DNA of 64,000 bases from Eudoraea chungangensis (GTDB lineage Bacteria; Bacteroidota; Bacteroidia; Flavobacteriales; Flavobacteriaceae). This document shows positions 63,890 through 64,000 of the stretch, in pieces (position 1 is the first letter of the stretch; each line of letters opens with the position of its first letter). The notes below the pieces were generated by a model that searched no databases, was not told the DNA's origin, and saw only the letters and a list, made by a program, of their open reading frames with translations. The stretch is from contig NZ_JARDUB010000004.1 in NCBI RefSeq assembly GCF_029360665.1, positions 310,001-374,000 on the forward strand, written 5' to 3'. The translations under genes were made by a program, and so were the position numbers.

Positions 63890-64000
63890 TTAGATTCCCC
63901 CTTTAAGCATGTCTTGCCATTTCTCTAGTTCTTCCCATTGCCCTGAATTGGCCAGGCTAGCCTGTGCAGCCCAGGTATAAGGTTTGTGCACTAAATACTG
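63890..64000 (-). CDS. Unidentified protein, C-terminal 36 residues only
   Basis: On the minus strand a frame is open from the window edge to the TAA at 63892-63890. It encodes QYLVHKPYTWAAQASLANSG followed by QWEELEKWQDMLKGGI. The composition looks like real coding sequence and a terminator follows at once, but I do not recognise the family from this tail. Confidence 0.7.
   Translation of the reverse strand, partial: QYLVHKPYTWAAQASLANSGQWEELEKWQDMLKGGI

Overview
This 64 kb window is an AT-rich, densely coding stretch of chromosome from a marine-type member of the Bacteroidota, most likely a Flavobacteriaceae. Four things point there: the family content (FAS1 lipoproteins, LysM/receptor fusion, DUF3667, DUF4421, DUF885, BshC, Nif3-like); Sec-, Tat- or lipobox-type N-termini ending in AQ or AC; near absence of Shine-Dalgarno sequences; and promoters of the Bacteroidota type (TTG, about 17-22 bases, then TAnnTTTG). 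I see no tRNA, rRNA, insertion sequence, phage gene or CRISPR array. The co-occurrence of a squalene monooxygenase and an oxidosqualene cyclase in a flavobacterium recalls Eudoraea adriatica, for which arborane triterpenol synthesis by a bacterial oxidosqualene cyclase has been reported. I cannot confirm the species from this window.

Layout. 1-3.2 kb: the end of one FAS1 protein and a complete five-domain FAS1 lipoprotein. 3.4-17.6 kb: mostly minus-strand core genes: pyrG and yidC; the tightly packed set guaA, LysM/receptor protein, OsmC protein, DUF922 protein; a PLP-dependent decarboxylase with bshC; and on the plus strand a periplasmic hydroxypyruvate-isomerase-like protein, a SIMPL protein and a flavin split-barrel protein. 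17.7-30 kb: M14 peptidase, gamma-glutamyltransferase, M20 amidohydrolase and Crp/Fnr regulator in a likely operon, then DinB, MDR oxidoreductase, methyltransferase, DUF819 transporter-like protein and a Nif3-like protein. 29.9-31.1 kb: an HD-domain hydrolase gene converging on a PycTM (Pycsar-effector-type) membrane protein gene, with no cyclase nearby. 31.2-41 kb: VOC protein, DUF4421 protein, then DUF3604 lipoprotein, sulfatase, an outer-membrane-type barrel, DUF885 hydrolase, sulfurtransferase and a PqqB-like metallo-hydrolase.

41.0-45.7 kb is the most distinctive part: squalene monooxygenase (minus) and oxidosqualene cyclase (plus) diverge from a shared 297-base region, followed by a hydroxysteroid-dehydrogenase-like SDR. 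Together the first two would turn squalene into 2,3-oxidosqualene and cyclise it to a 3-hydroxy polycyclic triterpenol. No sterol demethylase or C-4 demethylation gene is present in the window.

46-64 kb: a large BNR-propeller (VPS10/sortilin-like) secreted protein, a second set of DinB, methyltransferase and MDR genes, several membrane proteins (DUF4386, DUF1624, DUF502, DUF4239), then an exported hydrolase run (S10 peptidase, M20 amidohydrolase, M81/MlrC-like peptidase). It ends with a paralogue of the 36.5 kb barrel protein, a GntH-like metallo-beta-lactamase-fold hydrolase divergent from an AraC-type regulator, and the tail of an unidentified minus-strand gene.

Starts were moved to internal ATG codons wherever the longest open frame began at TTG or GTG ahead of an obvious signal peptide or family N-terminus. 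Family assignments are from recognition of motifs and overall sequence character, without database searches.
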